DNA of 39,126 bases from Chara braunii (GCA_003427395.1 BFEA01000622.1:455771-494896), one strand, 5' to 3'. Positions 19,671 to 30,575 are shown, counted from the stretch's first letter. Notes: generated by a model not told the origin, from the sequence alone. Made by a program: numbers and translations.

Positions 19671-20751
19671 TCACTTCTTACTCTTATCTTTTTCCTTGGA
19701 GAGAATGTATGCGTGCTGCAGTTCACCCCTGTTGTCCCATTTCGCAATTTTTCCCAGTCCCCGCACATTAAATTCATCCTTCATCCTCCGAAGCACGATG
19801 GTTGATTCAGGAACTACTTCGTAGTTTGAATTGTCCAGGAACATCTTTCCCAGACACGCCATGTAAACAGGCGGGCATTCAACCCATGTCTCACTCGTGT
19901 TGCGATCCAGCGGTGACACAACCAAACCATCAAGCGCCTGTTTAACTCCATACACATATTCGCTTAGCACACAACCATCGGCCCTCTTTTCTCCCGCTTT
20001 AAGGACTGGTCTCAAATCCAAGTGCATTGTACCCGAGACAACACCCATGTCCCGGAGACAAGCAATAGCCTGGTTACAAGACTGGTTTAATACCTCCCTG
20101 CATTTCACTGTACCAGGGAAAGACACATTTTTAGAATTAAACAAAAAGGAGTCAACCTCTTCAATCTCACTGAGTTTTACCGCAACATGCCCATTTGTTT
20201 TGGGCAGCTCAAAGCTGGCACAGACACAACAGAATTATGTTTGTTGTGCAAACAACTTTTGGTTATGCAAGATGTCCCCAACGGATTTGGCCTTTAACCA
20301 AACCGCCTTGGTTCTTTTTGCAAACAGGTTCCCCAGTGTCTTTAACCTGGAACTCAACTTTCTGTTTATCAACAGTTGTGCAGAAAGGAATTTTAATCGA
20401 CACATTCATACGTGGATTGATCTTAAATTTGTTCTTCAGGACTGTGGTTATGATCCCGCGGATGATCTGCCGACCCCGCTGCTGGTTAACAGTCTTAATT
20501 CCATCATTCAGTTCGACTAATTCATCAATGCTCAGTTTAAAGAGATCTCGCCTTTTCCAGGGGGCACGCAGCAGAGCGATTAACTCAGCTTTTTTGAGTT
20601 CAGTCCTGGTTTTTGTCCTAACAACTTCAGAAATCAGCCTCCCGTCCCCTTCCTCAATTAGGGACTTCGCATCTTTCAAGAGCATTTTATTACCCAAAAT
20701 TTCGATCTTCGAAAATCCAAACAGCAGTGCGACTAGTCTCCATGGTTTCAA
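19671..20751 (-). pseudogene. PLE linker between GIY-YIG and RT
   Basis: Two frames, 20751-20263 and 20144-19671, joined by a frameshift near 20240-20200 where FCCVCASFELPKTNGHVAVK continues into FNSKNVSFPGTVKCREVL. A Cys-x-Cys...His cluster is conserved with the plus-strand element. A Lys-rich helical part (KTRTELKKAELIALLRAPWK) precedes it. The second frame ends in TGA at 19671-19673, within a segment that continues in frame as PIVPSYKSPFRTASDILSTT into the RT; the plus-strand copy has Cys (TGC) at that place, so this is a nonsense mutation. Domain identity unknown. Confidence 0.55.
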
Positions 20752-20839
20752 TCATCTCCCTCCTTTATTATTCGAAACAAACACAGGTTCGCGCTTTCTG
20801 CCTTTAGTTAGAAGTTTAAGAATTCTCAGCAAGTCAGGC

Positions 20840-21430
20840 TCATAGGAAATACCGAGGGAAGGGCAGGAAAAGAAAACCGGCATAACAATATACGGGTGTT
20901 AGTACGCCGGAGGTGGATTCTTTCTTTTTCTTAGTTCGAATTCGACGTCCTTTTTTCCCACTCGTCAAAAAACGTGAGTTCAGGCCAGGGTTAAAACCCT
21001 GGATAACCGCCTGTTCGAGACTATCGAGATCAGCTTGTTTACCGAACCAAATTGGAACTGCAACAAACCAAATTGGAACTACAACATAGTTATCTACTCC
21101 CACCTTCCTCAGCCATACATGCACCCTCTGCTTGCTCTCCCCTTTGGCCGCCCTCTTATGCTCAACCCACCGTTCACGAAGCGTTCGAGCCGTTTTTCCA
21201 ACATAGACCGCCTTATGGTTTAGAGACATAAGAACATAGACACAGCAAATCCCATCAAGTAATGTGTCCCATTCATCCGGTCGTAGTCTCAACCAAAATC
21301 TCAGGTAAGCTTTTCCCCACGCAAAATCACCCCTCAAACAGGCAAGCAGGATGATTAAGATGTGGATCCGATCAAGCAATACGCTGGTATGTCCACCCAC
21401 ATCATTCTTAAGACGCAGTATTCGAAGCAC
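20840..21430 (-). pseudogene. PLE GIY-YIG endonuclease, upstream of RT
   Basis: A complete GIY-YIG domain: CVYVL (residues 63-67 of this frame), VYVGKT (75-80), Arg in TLRERW, VVVPIWF, SLEQAVIQ with the metal-binding Glu (about 139) and NPGLN before a basic tail (GKKGRRIRTKKKKE), perhaps a nuclear or DNA-binding tail. A 21-bp tandem duplication (21045-21086) adds seven residues, giving VVPIWFVAVPIWF. About 60 residues of hydrophobic helix precede the domain and are also found in the plus-strand copy. It presumably nicks the target for primed reverse transcription. The frame is open, but its link to ORF1 or RT needs frame changes, so the protein is likely dead. Confidence 0.75.
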
Positions 21431-21462
21431 TGCTCTTCGGAGGGACCGTATGCTACCAAGGG

Positions 21463-23037
21463 TCAGTTTCCCTTCACAGGGTCCTCAACCACCGAATTCA
21501 TCTCCATGCTTTCACCATCATTCGTACCATTGGCACTCGATGGTTCACCGCCTGGTCGAGGCTTGCCACCTTTGAGCATGTCAACATACTCTTTTTAGTC
21601 CAGTCGCGCCAGCTCCCAAGCGCCCATGTCTTTCTTAAAGTATTGGATGTTCTTTTGTTTGCACATCTCCTGCACGCGCGTTTAGTGCAGGGAAGCGTAG
21701 AAGTCTTAGGGCATCTTCATGTACGCGGCCAGGCTACCTACGTCGTTGTCATCTTCTTCTGCGTTCACCGCAGGCTGCATGGTATCGACGTCTTCTTCCC
21801 CTCCCACACCCTCAGACTCAGCGGACGGCTTTTCCAGCTTAGGTTCCACGACTTGGGATTTTCCCTTCGGGTCGCTCATTCCCTGCATTAATGCTGCAAG
21901 CATCATCTTGATATCCGCAAGTTCGCTACTACTTTCCATCTTCGACTGCAGGTTCTGTTTGACCTTGTCCGCGCCTTCTTCATCCGAGGAGATCTCGATA
22001 CGCTTGGATTTAGACTTACTACCGCCATGCTATCGAGTCTTCACTCGATTAACCCCTGGTGAGCTGCCGGCTGGTGTACTCTGCCCAGCCCTCTTTCGCT
22101 TCTCACTGCTCGATAGTTCTTTACTCCCTTTCTCGAGGGCAAGCTTCTCCTCCCGTAACTTCTCCAATTCAGCTTTCTCCGTCACCGTAAGTTTGGATGT
22201 CTTATCGACCTCTTCAAGCCGATCAGCAATGAGTTTTAAGGAGCTTCCAAGCGTGGAGGTAACCCAAGCCTTCATTTCGTCGCTTTTTTCCGACGAAAGC
22301 ACTTCAGCTCTGCTCGCCTCGTCTGGAAGTTCAACGATACGCACACTGGTCGCACGATTGCTAGGAACTCGACACCCGTTCGCCATCTTCTTATTGGCTT
22401 CTTCAACCGCCTTGTGCGTCTTGATCTCCTCGAGCAGATCCATATACTCCTTCGTGAAATAGGCATGCTTACCAGGTCCCGGAAAAGCGTTTGCAGCTGG
22501 TCCTTTTCCACCACCCCCGCCACCAGCCCCCGTCCCTCCAGTATGGTTAGGAACAGGGTTGTGAGGAGGCGGTGGGGCAGCCACCGGCTGAGGTGCCATG
22601 GCAATCCACGGCCCTGAACCAGTTCACTACCCTTGCGCAAGCCAAGGTTGCATACCCCACTGTCCCGCCATAGGAGGAGCAGTATGCGGCACATATTGCA
22701 ACGGCGCCGATGGCATTGAAGGCACAGTCGGCATAGTAGGCACAGTCGGCATAGTCGGCATGGCAGGTAGTGAAGGCATCGCAGGCATCACAGGCGGCGC
22801 ATGAGGAGCAACCGTAGGAGCCATCGCCGGTACGTGCGTACCACTGTATTGATACTGTTGCGGAGTAACACCCGGAGGGAAGGAATTTCCTGCCAGATTA
22901 TTCCCACCATATTGCATCGGTACGGTCTGCGGAGGGCCACCCGCATTCCTGGCATTTGAATTCTCCATCCAATAGCGCCCACAGTTCGACCACCTACCTT
23001 GTCGGTTCTTTCTACCACCTCGCCCCCGTCCAGACAT
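21463..23037 (-). pseudogene. PLE ORF1: basic N-term, Pro-rich, coiled coil, SAP-like
   Basis: One reading frame stays recognisable from MSGRGRGGRKNRQGRW (ATG at 23037) to the stop at 21463-21465, broken only by nonsense codons (near 22627, 22032, 21705, 21681, 21597). Order: RG-rich start; NCGRYWMENSNARNAGG, which looks like a zinc knuckle that lost ligands; Pro/Met/Ala repeats (PAMPSLPAMPTMPTVPT); a Gly/Pro stretch; an acidic coiled coil (LIADRLEEVDKTSKLTVTEK, about 22240-22140) ending in a KRKR cluster; an acidic linker; and a SAP-like RVQEMCKQKNIQYFKKDMGA at 21598-21680. The layout equals that of the plus-strand ORF1. The start is chosen at the RG-rich Met because upstream sequence looks like leader. 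Confidence 0.55.
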
Positions 23038-23285
23038 GCGCTCAATAACGAGTGTTACGACAATCCCAACCCCGACAGCCCACTTTGTATCACCTTCACT
23101 TCGACTACGCCACTCAAACCACCTAAAGTTCCAAAGCATAAATCCAACAGCGTCGGAGACAACAACTTTATTCCTTATTACCCACACGCCGTACGCAAGG
23201 ACACACCACTCGCCAACGTACTGGCACGCTATCGCAAGGCCAAACACATAGTAGGAGCGTACTCACATACTCCGTACTCCGCGTA

Positions 23286-23754
23286 AAAGCGAACTCCGAT
23301 AATTAACTCAGATCGGAGAATAACACACCGCAATGGGAAGGGACAGTGCAGCACGACGAGCTAGCAGCTAGGTCCATGAATCAAAAACCGAATACACCCA
23401 GAAAGATAAAAAACTGCAAGCAAATGAATAAGTAAATAAATACAGTAACAATGATAGTAATGATCTCAATGACACGACACATCAGTGAAGTGATACGTTC
23501 ATGAACTAATCAAGGCAATAAATGAAATAACGAAGCAATGAATGAAACAATGAAACAATGAAGCAATGAAGCAATGAAGCAATGAAGCAATGAAGCAATG
23601 AAAGAATGAAAGAAACCACAAACAAGCTCGATCGCTCACAGTAATCAGCGCGTGATCAACGAGCAGTAATTACATGAGAGAGAGTCGGCACCCTGGTTTC
23701 GTTCCCAAGCCACGCCAAGGTCGAAACTAGGGCTCAGTACCATAGTATAACACA
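23286..23754 (-). other. 5' leader of the minus-strand PLE
   Basis: Non-coding stretch between ORF1 and the 5' pseudo-LTR. It includes an 8-bp minisatellite (GAAGCAAT type, about 23527-23608). Confidence 0.5.
23527..23608 (+). repeat. 8-bp minisatellite (CAATGAAG)n
   Basis: About nine near-perfect 8-bp units with small variants at both ends. Confidence 0.85.
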
Positions 23755-24303
23755 CAAATGGACATAACTTGAAAGAAGATGATAAGAGTTTTAATAATCA
23801 CCTTCCTCCCCACGTCACCTTAACCCACACTGTTAAGGTTCTCAACCCTTCTACTCTTACGCCACTCAAGTTGAGGTAAAATCCTTCCCTACACTATGTT
23901 TTTAAATACTGCTCAACACAGTCTACACACCCACCTCGGGCTAGTTCCCTCGATCCTCGTGAGGTACCGTGGGAAATAGAAAATAAATCTCAATAAAATA
24001 AAATAAAATAAAATAAAATAAAAATAAGATAAAATTTAAAAAACCGCTTATGTACGTCACCTACGACGATACCGCACCGTTACTTTCGTATGTGGCTCTC
24101 TCATATTTTAACTGAGCTAAAAAACGATGTCCTCGCACAAACCACACGGTCCGATACAGACACTTCATACCAGGTCTACAGTTGTCTATCGCGACACCTC
24201 GTGTTTCAAAAAGGACAAGTCCCCATGGCAGGATATCACATATCAAATTTCATGACTCCATGACTCCATGGTAGTTGCACTGGTCCTTGTCTGCTGGCCA
24301 GGA
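23755..24303 (-). repeat. 5' pseudo-LTR of the minus-strand PLE
   Basis: 549 bp direct repeat of 17912-18472, with few differences, mostly in the AAATA tract and the GATATCA units. High similarity suggests a fairly young insertion compared with the plus-strand element. Confidence 0.9.
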
Positions 24304-25149
24304 CAGGCCCTGGCCACGATCTGAACTGTGCGACCGGACCCTGAAGCAGGAGGCCAAGCTCTGGGGAGTCGTCGTGTCACACAGTCGCCACCAGCCAATG
24401 GCAAGGCTGTGAGCACCTCGATTCTGCGGTTCGGGGGCTGAGCGCTACGCTAGCGCCGGCAGCGCAATGGGTTTGCGCTGGGGAGGCGTGAATCATCCAC
24501 GAGGAGAGTCCATGGTCAGACGGGGGAGACGCAAGGTGGGGCAGCGGGCGGGCGATGGTGGAGGGACGGAGGGGGGTGCCATGACCTCGAGTGAACGAGG
24601 CGACGGGCAAACGGAGGAGGGTGGGAGATGCAGGGCATGAACGCTGGCGGGGTGAGTGAGACACCCACTATCCGGGGAAGCAGGGGATGGAGCGCGCGTG
24701 CATGAGGCGACGGGTAGACAGAGGAGAAAGCCGCATCGATTGGGGGGAGGAAGGAGGGGTAAGGAATGACCATCCATCGCAGCCAAAGGAGGGAGGTGGG
24801 AGGAAACAGGTGGAGGTACTCTCAGCATGGATGAACCGCGGTTTCTGGTGAAGATCAGCTCGAACCTGGATCCAGGGAGCGTGGAGAGCTGATCAAAACA
24901 TCATCACTCCGCGGAGCGTGGCGTGACACCAGAAGCAACGCACAGGGATTGGCGCAGCTAGATCTCTCTTGGGGCCCCGGGACTTACTGCCCGGTGGAGG
25001 GATCTGGCGGGTCGCTAACGTCGGTAAGCTTCAGTATGTAACACGGCGGTCTTCAACATCCAAATACATCAAGGTAAGTAAATCTCGCTCGAGGTTTCGT
25101 TTCTTCTCCTTTTGTTCCTCTTTTTCTTTTCTCGTTTTTGGAGCTAACC
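24304..25149. other. Unassigned GC-rich flank
   Basis: No recognised gene. Minus-strand frames (24377-24828) are Pro/Ser-rich and overlap each other, typical of GC-rich chance frames. A pyrimidine-rich tract lies at 25095-25140. Confidence 0.4.
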
Positions 25150-27391
25150 TGAATCAGAGCTCCCCTCACACTCTCGGGACGACAGTTTCGCGTGCAAATC
25201 GGGAAGTGGGAGTGTGCAAGCACACTCCGAGTGGGCATGTGTATCGGGTGGGAGGATTCTGCGGAGGTGGGCGAGGGCATGCAAGAGCACTACGAGGAAT
25301 CTCGTTCTCCCCTCCTACGTGAGCAGTGATTACCCCCGAGGGGGGGAGTAGGAAAGAGGGAGGGAGAGAGGGAGAGAGAGAGGGATTGGGGTGAGAGGGA
25401 AGACTTGAGAGGAAGGTATTATGTTCTATGTCCTCGATACTCACTCTCTCGGGACGACAGCTTCGTGTGCGAACTGGGAGAGGGAGAATTGCGGGGGGAG
25501 GGGTGTGCAAGCACATTCTCGATCTTGCAAGGTATCATACTTCGGTCTCACACTCTCAGGACGACAGTTTTGCGTGCGAACCGGGAGAAGGAAGATGGCG
25601 GGGGGGGAGTGTGCAAGCGCACTATGAATGGGCATGTGCAGTGGGAGGGAGGAATCTGCGGAAGTGGGCGAGGGCATATAAGCGCACTGCGAGGAATCTC
25701 GTCCTCCACTCCTACGAGATCGGTGATTACCCGAGGGGGGGAGTAGGGAAGAAGGTGGGAGAGAGGGAGCGAGAGAGGGGTCGGGGTGAGAGTGAAGGCT
25801 TGAGAGGAAGAGGAAGTGGAAGGGATGGGAGTATGCAAGTAAACAGGAATCTGTGTATCAACACGCACAATCGGTGATTCTTTCTAGGCCAAGTATTTTC
25901 GATCTTGCGTGAGTATCATACTACGTTCTGTGTTGGAAAGGTAGGCAATCTCCGTACGCAGGTGTATTGGGAGGGAGGAATCTGTGGGAGGCGGGTGAGG
26001 GCACGCGTGTGTGAAGCGAGGTGAAGCATACTAGGCATAACATCTTCGATCAGGGAGAGAGGGACAAAAACTCTTGTCTGTGTAACGTACTATGGTCGGT
26101 GTCTTCGCTCCTGGAAACACACGTGGATTGCGGGAGGGGGGCAATTTTTGTGTGGATGTGTATTAGAAGGGAGGAATTTGCCACGCGCGTGCGAATCGGT
26201 TTGGTCTGATACACGGGCGAGGGCAGGCGCGTGTGAATCCGGTCGGCGACGATCACGGGATGTGGGTATTCAAGCGTGAGGAATCTCGTAGAAATCTCGC
26301 CGATCCTCCCCTTGGGGGAGTAGGGACGAGGGAGGGAGTGAGGGAGAGAGAGAGAGGGGTCGGGGAGAGTGGGAAGGCTTGAGAGGAAGGGAGAGTGGGA
26401 GAGAGGGGGTGAAAGAGAGAGAAAGGGAGGATCGGAGAGAAAGAGGGTTTGTGGGTGGTGGGCGCTGGCAAGTGCACAAATCTGGTGCAGGACAACGAAA
26501 ATTCTCGCCTGTCCTCTCCCACGTGAGTGGCGGTCATCTTCGAGTGGGAGAGTAGGGAATCCTTGAGAGACGGGGGGCGAAGAGGGAGAGAGAGTGAGGG
26601 ATGGGGAGAGAGAGAGAGTGCCTGCGAGGGTGAAATGTGGGTAAGAATAGGCAGCGGGACGGGAGGTCCTCCTCCTACATGACCCAGGGCTCACCCACGC
26701 GCGTGTGTATCGGGCAGGACTGATACACCCAAATTGGTGAATCATACCAGGCATAGCTTCTTCGATCAGGGCGAGCGGGTGTGAGAAGCTTGTACGCGTA
26801 TCACACAACGTTCTGTGTCCTCGATCCAGGAAACACACGAGGATTGTTGGAGAGGACATCCCCTGGGTGCATGTGTATTGGGAGGGTATGCGCTCTACGA
26901 GCAATCTTGTTGAAATCTCGTCGCTTCTCCCCTCCTGCGTGATCCGTGATTACCCCCGAGTGGGACAGTTGGGAGGAGGGAGAGAGTGAGGGAGCGAGAG
27001 AGAGGTGTCGGGGAGAGAGGGAAGGCTTGAGAGGAAGAGAGAGAGGGAGAGCGGGGGCGAAAGAGAAAGAGAGGGAGAATCGGAGCGAAAGAGGGCTTGT
27101 GGGAGGGGGGGTGTGTAAATTTGGAGTAGCACAACGTGATTCTCTTTAAGTGGGAGAGTAGGGAAGAGGGAGGGAGAGAGGGGATTATCCTTGCGAGGCG
27201 GTGGGGGGAAGAGGGAGGGAGAGTGAGTGGCGGGGAGAGAGAGCAAGCCTGTGAGGGTGAAGCGTAGGCAGCGGGAAGGGCGGTCCTCCTCCTACATGAC
27301 CCAGGGCTACCCTTAAGAGGGAGAGCAAGGAAGGGTGAGTGAGAGAAAGAGAGAGGGTGAGGACCGGGGAGGGAGAGAAGGTTTGAGAGGT
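25150..27391 (+). repeat. Complex purine-rich tandem repeat region
   Basis: Several modules recur: CTCTCGGGACGACAG-type (25169, 25446, 25553), GAGGAATCTCGT(T/C)CTCC...GATTACCC(CC)GAG, GGGAGTAGGGAAGA, and (GA)-rich stretches with AAGGCTTGAGAGGAAG. Longer units recur at about 714 bp (TCTTCGATCAGGG at 26043 and 26759) and about 615 bp (CCTCCTCCTACATGACCCAGGG at 26668 and 27284). The plus strand is strongly purine-biased, so the many frames here are compositional artefacts. Confidence 0.8.
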
Positions 27392-27393
27392 TT

Positions 27394-27486
<93 letters not shown>
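27392..27486 (+). repeat. (AG)n microsatellite ending at assembly gap
   Basis: Nearly pure AG dinucleotides with one A-rich interruption, continuing to the first N. The true array length is unknown. Confidence 0.95.
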
Positions 27487-28051
27487 NNNNNNNNNNNNNN
27501 NNNNNNNNNNNNNNNNNNNNNNNNNNNNNNNNNNNNNNNNNNNNNNNNNNNNNNNNNNNNNNNNNNNNNNNNNNNNNNNNNNNNNNNNNNNNNNNNNNNN
27601 NNNNNNNNNNNNNNNNNNNNNNNNNNNNNNNNNNNNNNNNNNNNNNNNNNNNNNNNNNNNNNNNNNNNNNNNNNNNNNNNNNNNNNNNNNNNNNNNNNNN
27701 NNNNNNNNNNNNNNNNNNNNNNNNNNNNNNNNNNNNNNNNNNNNNNNNNNNNNNNNNNNNNNNNNNNNNNNNNNNNNNNNNNNNNNNNNNNNNNNNNNNN
27801 NNNNNNNNNNNNNNNNNNNNNNNNNNNNNNNNNNNNNNNNNNNNNNNNNNNNNNNNNNNNNNNNNNNNNNNNNNNNNNNNNNNNNNNNNNNNNNNNNNNN
27901 NNNNNNNNNNNNNNNNNNNNNNNNNNNNNNNNNNNNNNNNNNNNNNNNNNNNNNNNNNNNNNNNNNNNNNNNNNNNNNNNNNNNNNNNNNNNNNNNNNNN
28001 NNNNNNNNNNNNNNNNNNNNNNNNNNNNNNNNNNNNNNNNNNNNNNNNNNN
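27487..28051. other. Assembly gap, 565 N
   Basis: Unbroken N. It begins inside an AG array and probably hides more of it and the 5' UTR of the LINE that follows. Confidence 0.99.
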
Positions 28052-28067
28052 CTTTTTCCTCTCACGC

Positions 28068-28880
28068 TTGCTAACGCGATCCGATCAGAGAGTGCACAAC
28101 CAAGGGGGAAGAACAACAGTAATCCGGGCACTCCCGACAGAAAAAGTCAGGGAGAGGCAGAAACTCTACATCAAACATGCGAACAACTGGGTCTTCTACG
28201 ATGGCGCGGCGTATAAAACAACAAATGATAAAATCTTGTGGATCCGGAAACAACTAGCGTTCCTTGATGGTGGATGGGAAAGTGCACAGGACGCTTTTCT
28301 GATCCAGCCCGTCTCAACAACCATTTTCACGATTCTTAGCATGCATGAGGAGAACAAAAAACAGATGCACAGATGGCGCTCCAACCGTTGTGACAGATCT
28401 GAAGTAAGAATCTACCCCTGGTTCCCCCCGAGAAAACAGAAACCGGAAGAAAAAAGAGACCGAATGATGGCCGACCACTTTTGGGTAGAATTTAGACACA
28501 TCCCCATAGAAGTGCAGGCGGTCTTCGTACAGGAGTTCGGAGAGAACCATGATATAGTTGACTTCATCGATCCTCTGCTCCAACATATGGCTAAACACGA
28601 TGACTATCTCATGCTCGCACTGCATCTGCCTGAAGGCCAGCCTTTCTCAATCGACGACGTCATCCCCTATCGAATCGGGGATAAGGAGATTCGGGTACAC
28701 ACGACTCACAAGTTCAGACCATGGTGTTTCAAATGCCAAGTCTACGGCCACCTATACTCAGACACAGCATGCCCCTCGCACCCGGCCAATCAGTCCAAAA
28801 TCAATGGGAGATTGATAAGAGGCCCTTTCCGTACTTCTCACTGGCATACGGTAGACCTAGGATACGAAGGGTGGTTTTAG
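28068..28880 (+). pseudogene. LINE ORF1, N-terminal part with CCHC knuckle
   Basis: 270 codons. The first 200 residues resemble the RRM-like DUF4283 type region of plant LINE ORF1 (FWVEFRHIPIEVQAVFVQEF, then PYRIGDKEIRVHTTHKFRPW). They are followed by a zinc knuckle CFKCQVYGHLYSDTAC (about residues 220-235; CX2CX4HX6C, one or two residues longer than the usual last spacing). The protein would bind LINE RNA. The frame ends TAG; the same frame is used further on at 29391, with stops between, so the original ORF1 may have been longer. The DUF4283 assignment is from position and general pattern, not an alignment. Confidence 0.55.
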
Positions 28881-29390
28881 AAGGTCATTAATGACAAGGA
28901 AGGGGAGGGGGGGGATGGGTGTGGGAAGGTAAGGGTGAACCTGACCCGAGCTCCAAGCCCCCAGAGACATGGACCCCTAAAAAAACAACTGAGGTGCATG
29001 CAAAAAACAAAGGGCAAAATTGGCAACACTGTTAAGCAGGGAAAGGAACACTTGAGAAGGGGGCAGGGACATCAACGGGCAGTATAAATAAGGAGCCAAG
29101 TGAAAAAGGGAAAGGAAAAGCAAAAGATACGGATATGGCAACAAACTCAGAGAACAAGTTTGCCCCCCTTGGCCTGATCAGGAATGAAGAGGAAGGGCAG
29201 CTAATGGATCAAGAAAGAACAAAAGAGGGGGGGGGGGAATCTTGATGAAGGAGAAGGGAGCCCCACAAAGGGATAAGATTAAGAACAAAGATAAATCTGA
29301 GGAGAACCCCAAGGATCCCTATTGCAGCCTGCAGGCTGATCACCTGCAGACCGATGTAATAGGTGACGAGGCCCCCCCCCAGTAGATCTG

Positions 29391-30575
29391 GTGATCAAAT
29401 CCCCCCCGGTGGTGGAAAAGAGACTAGACATTGTTGCAGATTGGATCATCCACCACCTGTGGGCACAGCACTCGCACGCAACCGAGGTTTTCTGGAAAAA
29501 TGCCAAAGCCCAGCTTTGCACAATCATGAAGGGAAGTCCTACGCTCGAGCAGATCATGGCAGCAACAACGCTAGAACCAAATGTATGGATGGATACCCTC
29601 AGGCGGATCTACTGCAAAACCCTCCCCTTCTTTCACCCCTCAAATAGGGAGGAGGAACAGGCAAAAGGGGGAACTTATCTGGAGCAGGGACAGGTCGACA
29701 GGGAAGAAGAGACGCAAGGGAAACGGGCCGGGTTAATCGGGGATAAGGAGGGAAAGGGGGAAAAGGACAGGAAGGTAGAAGGGGAAGAGGGGAGGAAAGA
29801 GGGGGGAGAGGTTGAGGGACAAAATCATCAACAGAAGCTACAGGACGGACATGCAAAGGAAACACCCGACCCCTTGCGTGAGGCATTCAGACCTGAGCCA
29901 ATGGACTTCGAGATAGTAGCTGCACCGGAGGGAGAGGGCAGTCAAGTAAGACAAGACCCGGATGCCCCCCCAGGAGGGCTGGGTATGGAAAGCAAACTCC
30001 AATCCGTCGCAGATTGGGTCATCACACACCTCAAGGCTCGTTGCTCGAAGGAAGGACAATTACAGGGGACAAAGGAATTTTGGGACAGATCATACGTTGA
30101 GTTATTCGAATTGCTGGGCAAGAGCCCTACACTAAGGGAGGCCTTAGAGAAAGGTCCGCCAATGCACCGTACACGGAAAGAAGTCTATCAAAGGATCCTG
30201 CACATTTCTCTATCCCAATTCCAGCCGCCACCAGATCCCCCGGACCCTTCGGTACCCTTTCCTACCCCGGCCCCGCCCACCCCCCCGCCTACCTCGGCCC
30301 CTCTTCCAGTCCCCTCCTCTTCATCGCGATCGAGTTTACAAGAGAAGGATATGGAAGAAGATGCAACAACAAGGCAGGAGCTAGGAAGAAAGGACGATAA
30401 GGGGCAGAATGAACAGGAAGAGGAGGAGAAAGAAGAAGGAAACAAAGAATTAATCTCCCGTAGACAAAGGGTGCAGCAGGCAGTTGAGAAAGGAATACAT
30501 GAAAGAACCCTTATAGCACGAGAGGGGGTGACTCTAATTCCCTTGCGTAAGAGGGGGGGGAAATGGGAATTGTGA
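29391..30575 (+). CDS. LINE ORF1 continuation with duplicated about 75-residue module
   Basis: 394 codons, open. Two related modules: VADWIIHHLWAQHS...FWKNAKAQLCTIMKGSPTLE (from about residue 12) and VADWVITHLKARCS...FWDRSYVELFELLGKSPTLR (from about residue 206). Between them lies a Lys/Glu/Gly-rich low-complexity stretch, and after them a Pro-rich segment followed by a Glu-rich one. I do not recognise the module. Its place between the zinc-knuckle ORF and the endonuclease ORF suggests a structural LINE protein, either the rest of ORF1 or a separate ORF. The frame ends TGA at 30573-30575, after TLIPLRKRGGKWEL. Confidence 0.5.
   Translation: MIKSPPVVEKRLDIVADWIIHHLWAQHSHATEVFWKNAKAQLCTIMKGSPTLEQIMAATTLEPNVWMDTLRRIYCKTLPFFHPSNREEEQAKGGTYLEQGQVDREEETQGKRAGLIGDKEGKGEKDRKVEGEEGRKEGGEVEGQNHQQKLQDGHAKETPDPLREAFRPEPMDFEIVAAPEGEGSQVRQDPDAPPGGLGMESKLQSVADWVITHLKARCSKEGQLQGTKEFWDRSYVELFELLGKSPTLREALEKGPPMHRTRKEVYQRILHISLSQFQPPPDPPDPSVPFPTPAPPTPPPTSAPLPVPSSSSRSSLQEKDMEEDATTRQELGRKDDKGQNEQEEEEKEEGNKELISRRQRVQQAVEKGIHERTLIAREGVTLIPLRKRGGKWEL

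Larger units (their letters stand above)
17912..24303 (-). mobile_element. Permuted (Chlamys-type) Penelope-like element, minus strand, nearly full length
   Basis: A 6.4-kb unit with direct terminal repeats (23755-24303 upstream, 17912-18472 downstream on the minus strand). Coding order on the minus strand: ORF1 (23037 to 21463), GIY-YIG (21430-20840), linker (20751-19671), RT with YIDD (19601-18578), then a GNRA-loop hairpin and the 3' pseudo-LTR. Damage is light: a handful of nonsense codons and a few frame changes. CAGGCC occurs just outside both ends (17901-17906, 24304-24309) with imperfect continuation, a possible target duplication. Permuted order and absence of the endonuclease after the RT point to the Chlamys clade. 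Confidence 0.8.

Noticed and set aside
24377-24828. Pro/Ser-rich minus-strand ORFs
   Set aside because: Three overlapping frames open together in GC-rich DNA, no domain; chance frames.
25053-27246. Many 60-280 residue ORFs on both strands
   Set aside because: They lie in the purine-rich tandem repeat and read as low-complexity Ser/Pro/Leu or Arg/Glu; compositional.
27313-28216. Long ORFs on both strands across the gap
   Set aside because: They consist of AG-repeat translation and N; not genes.
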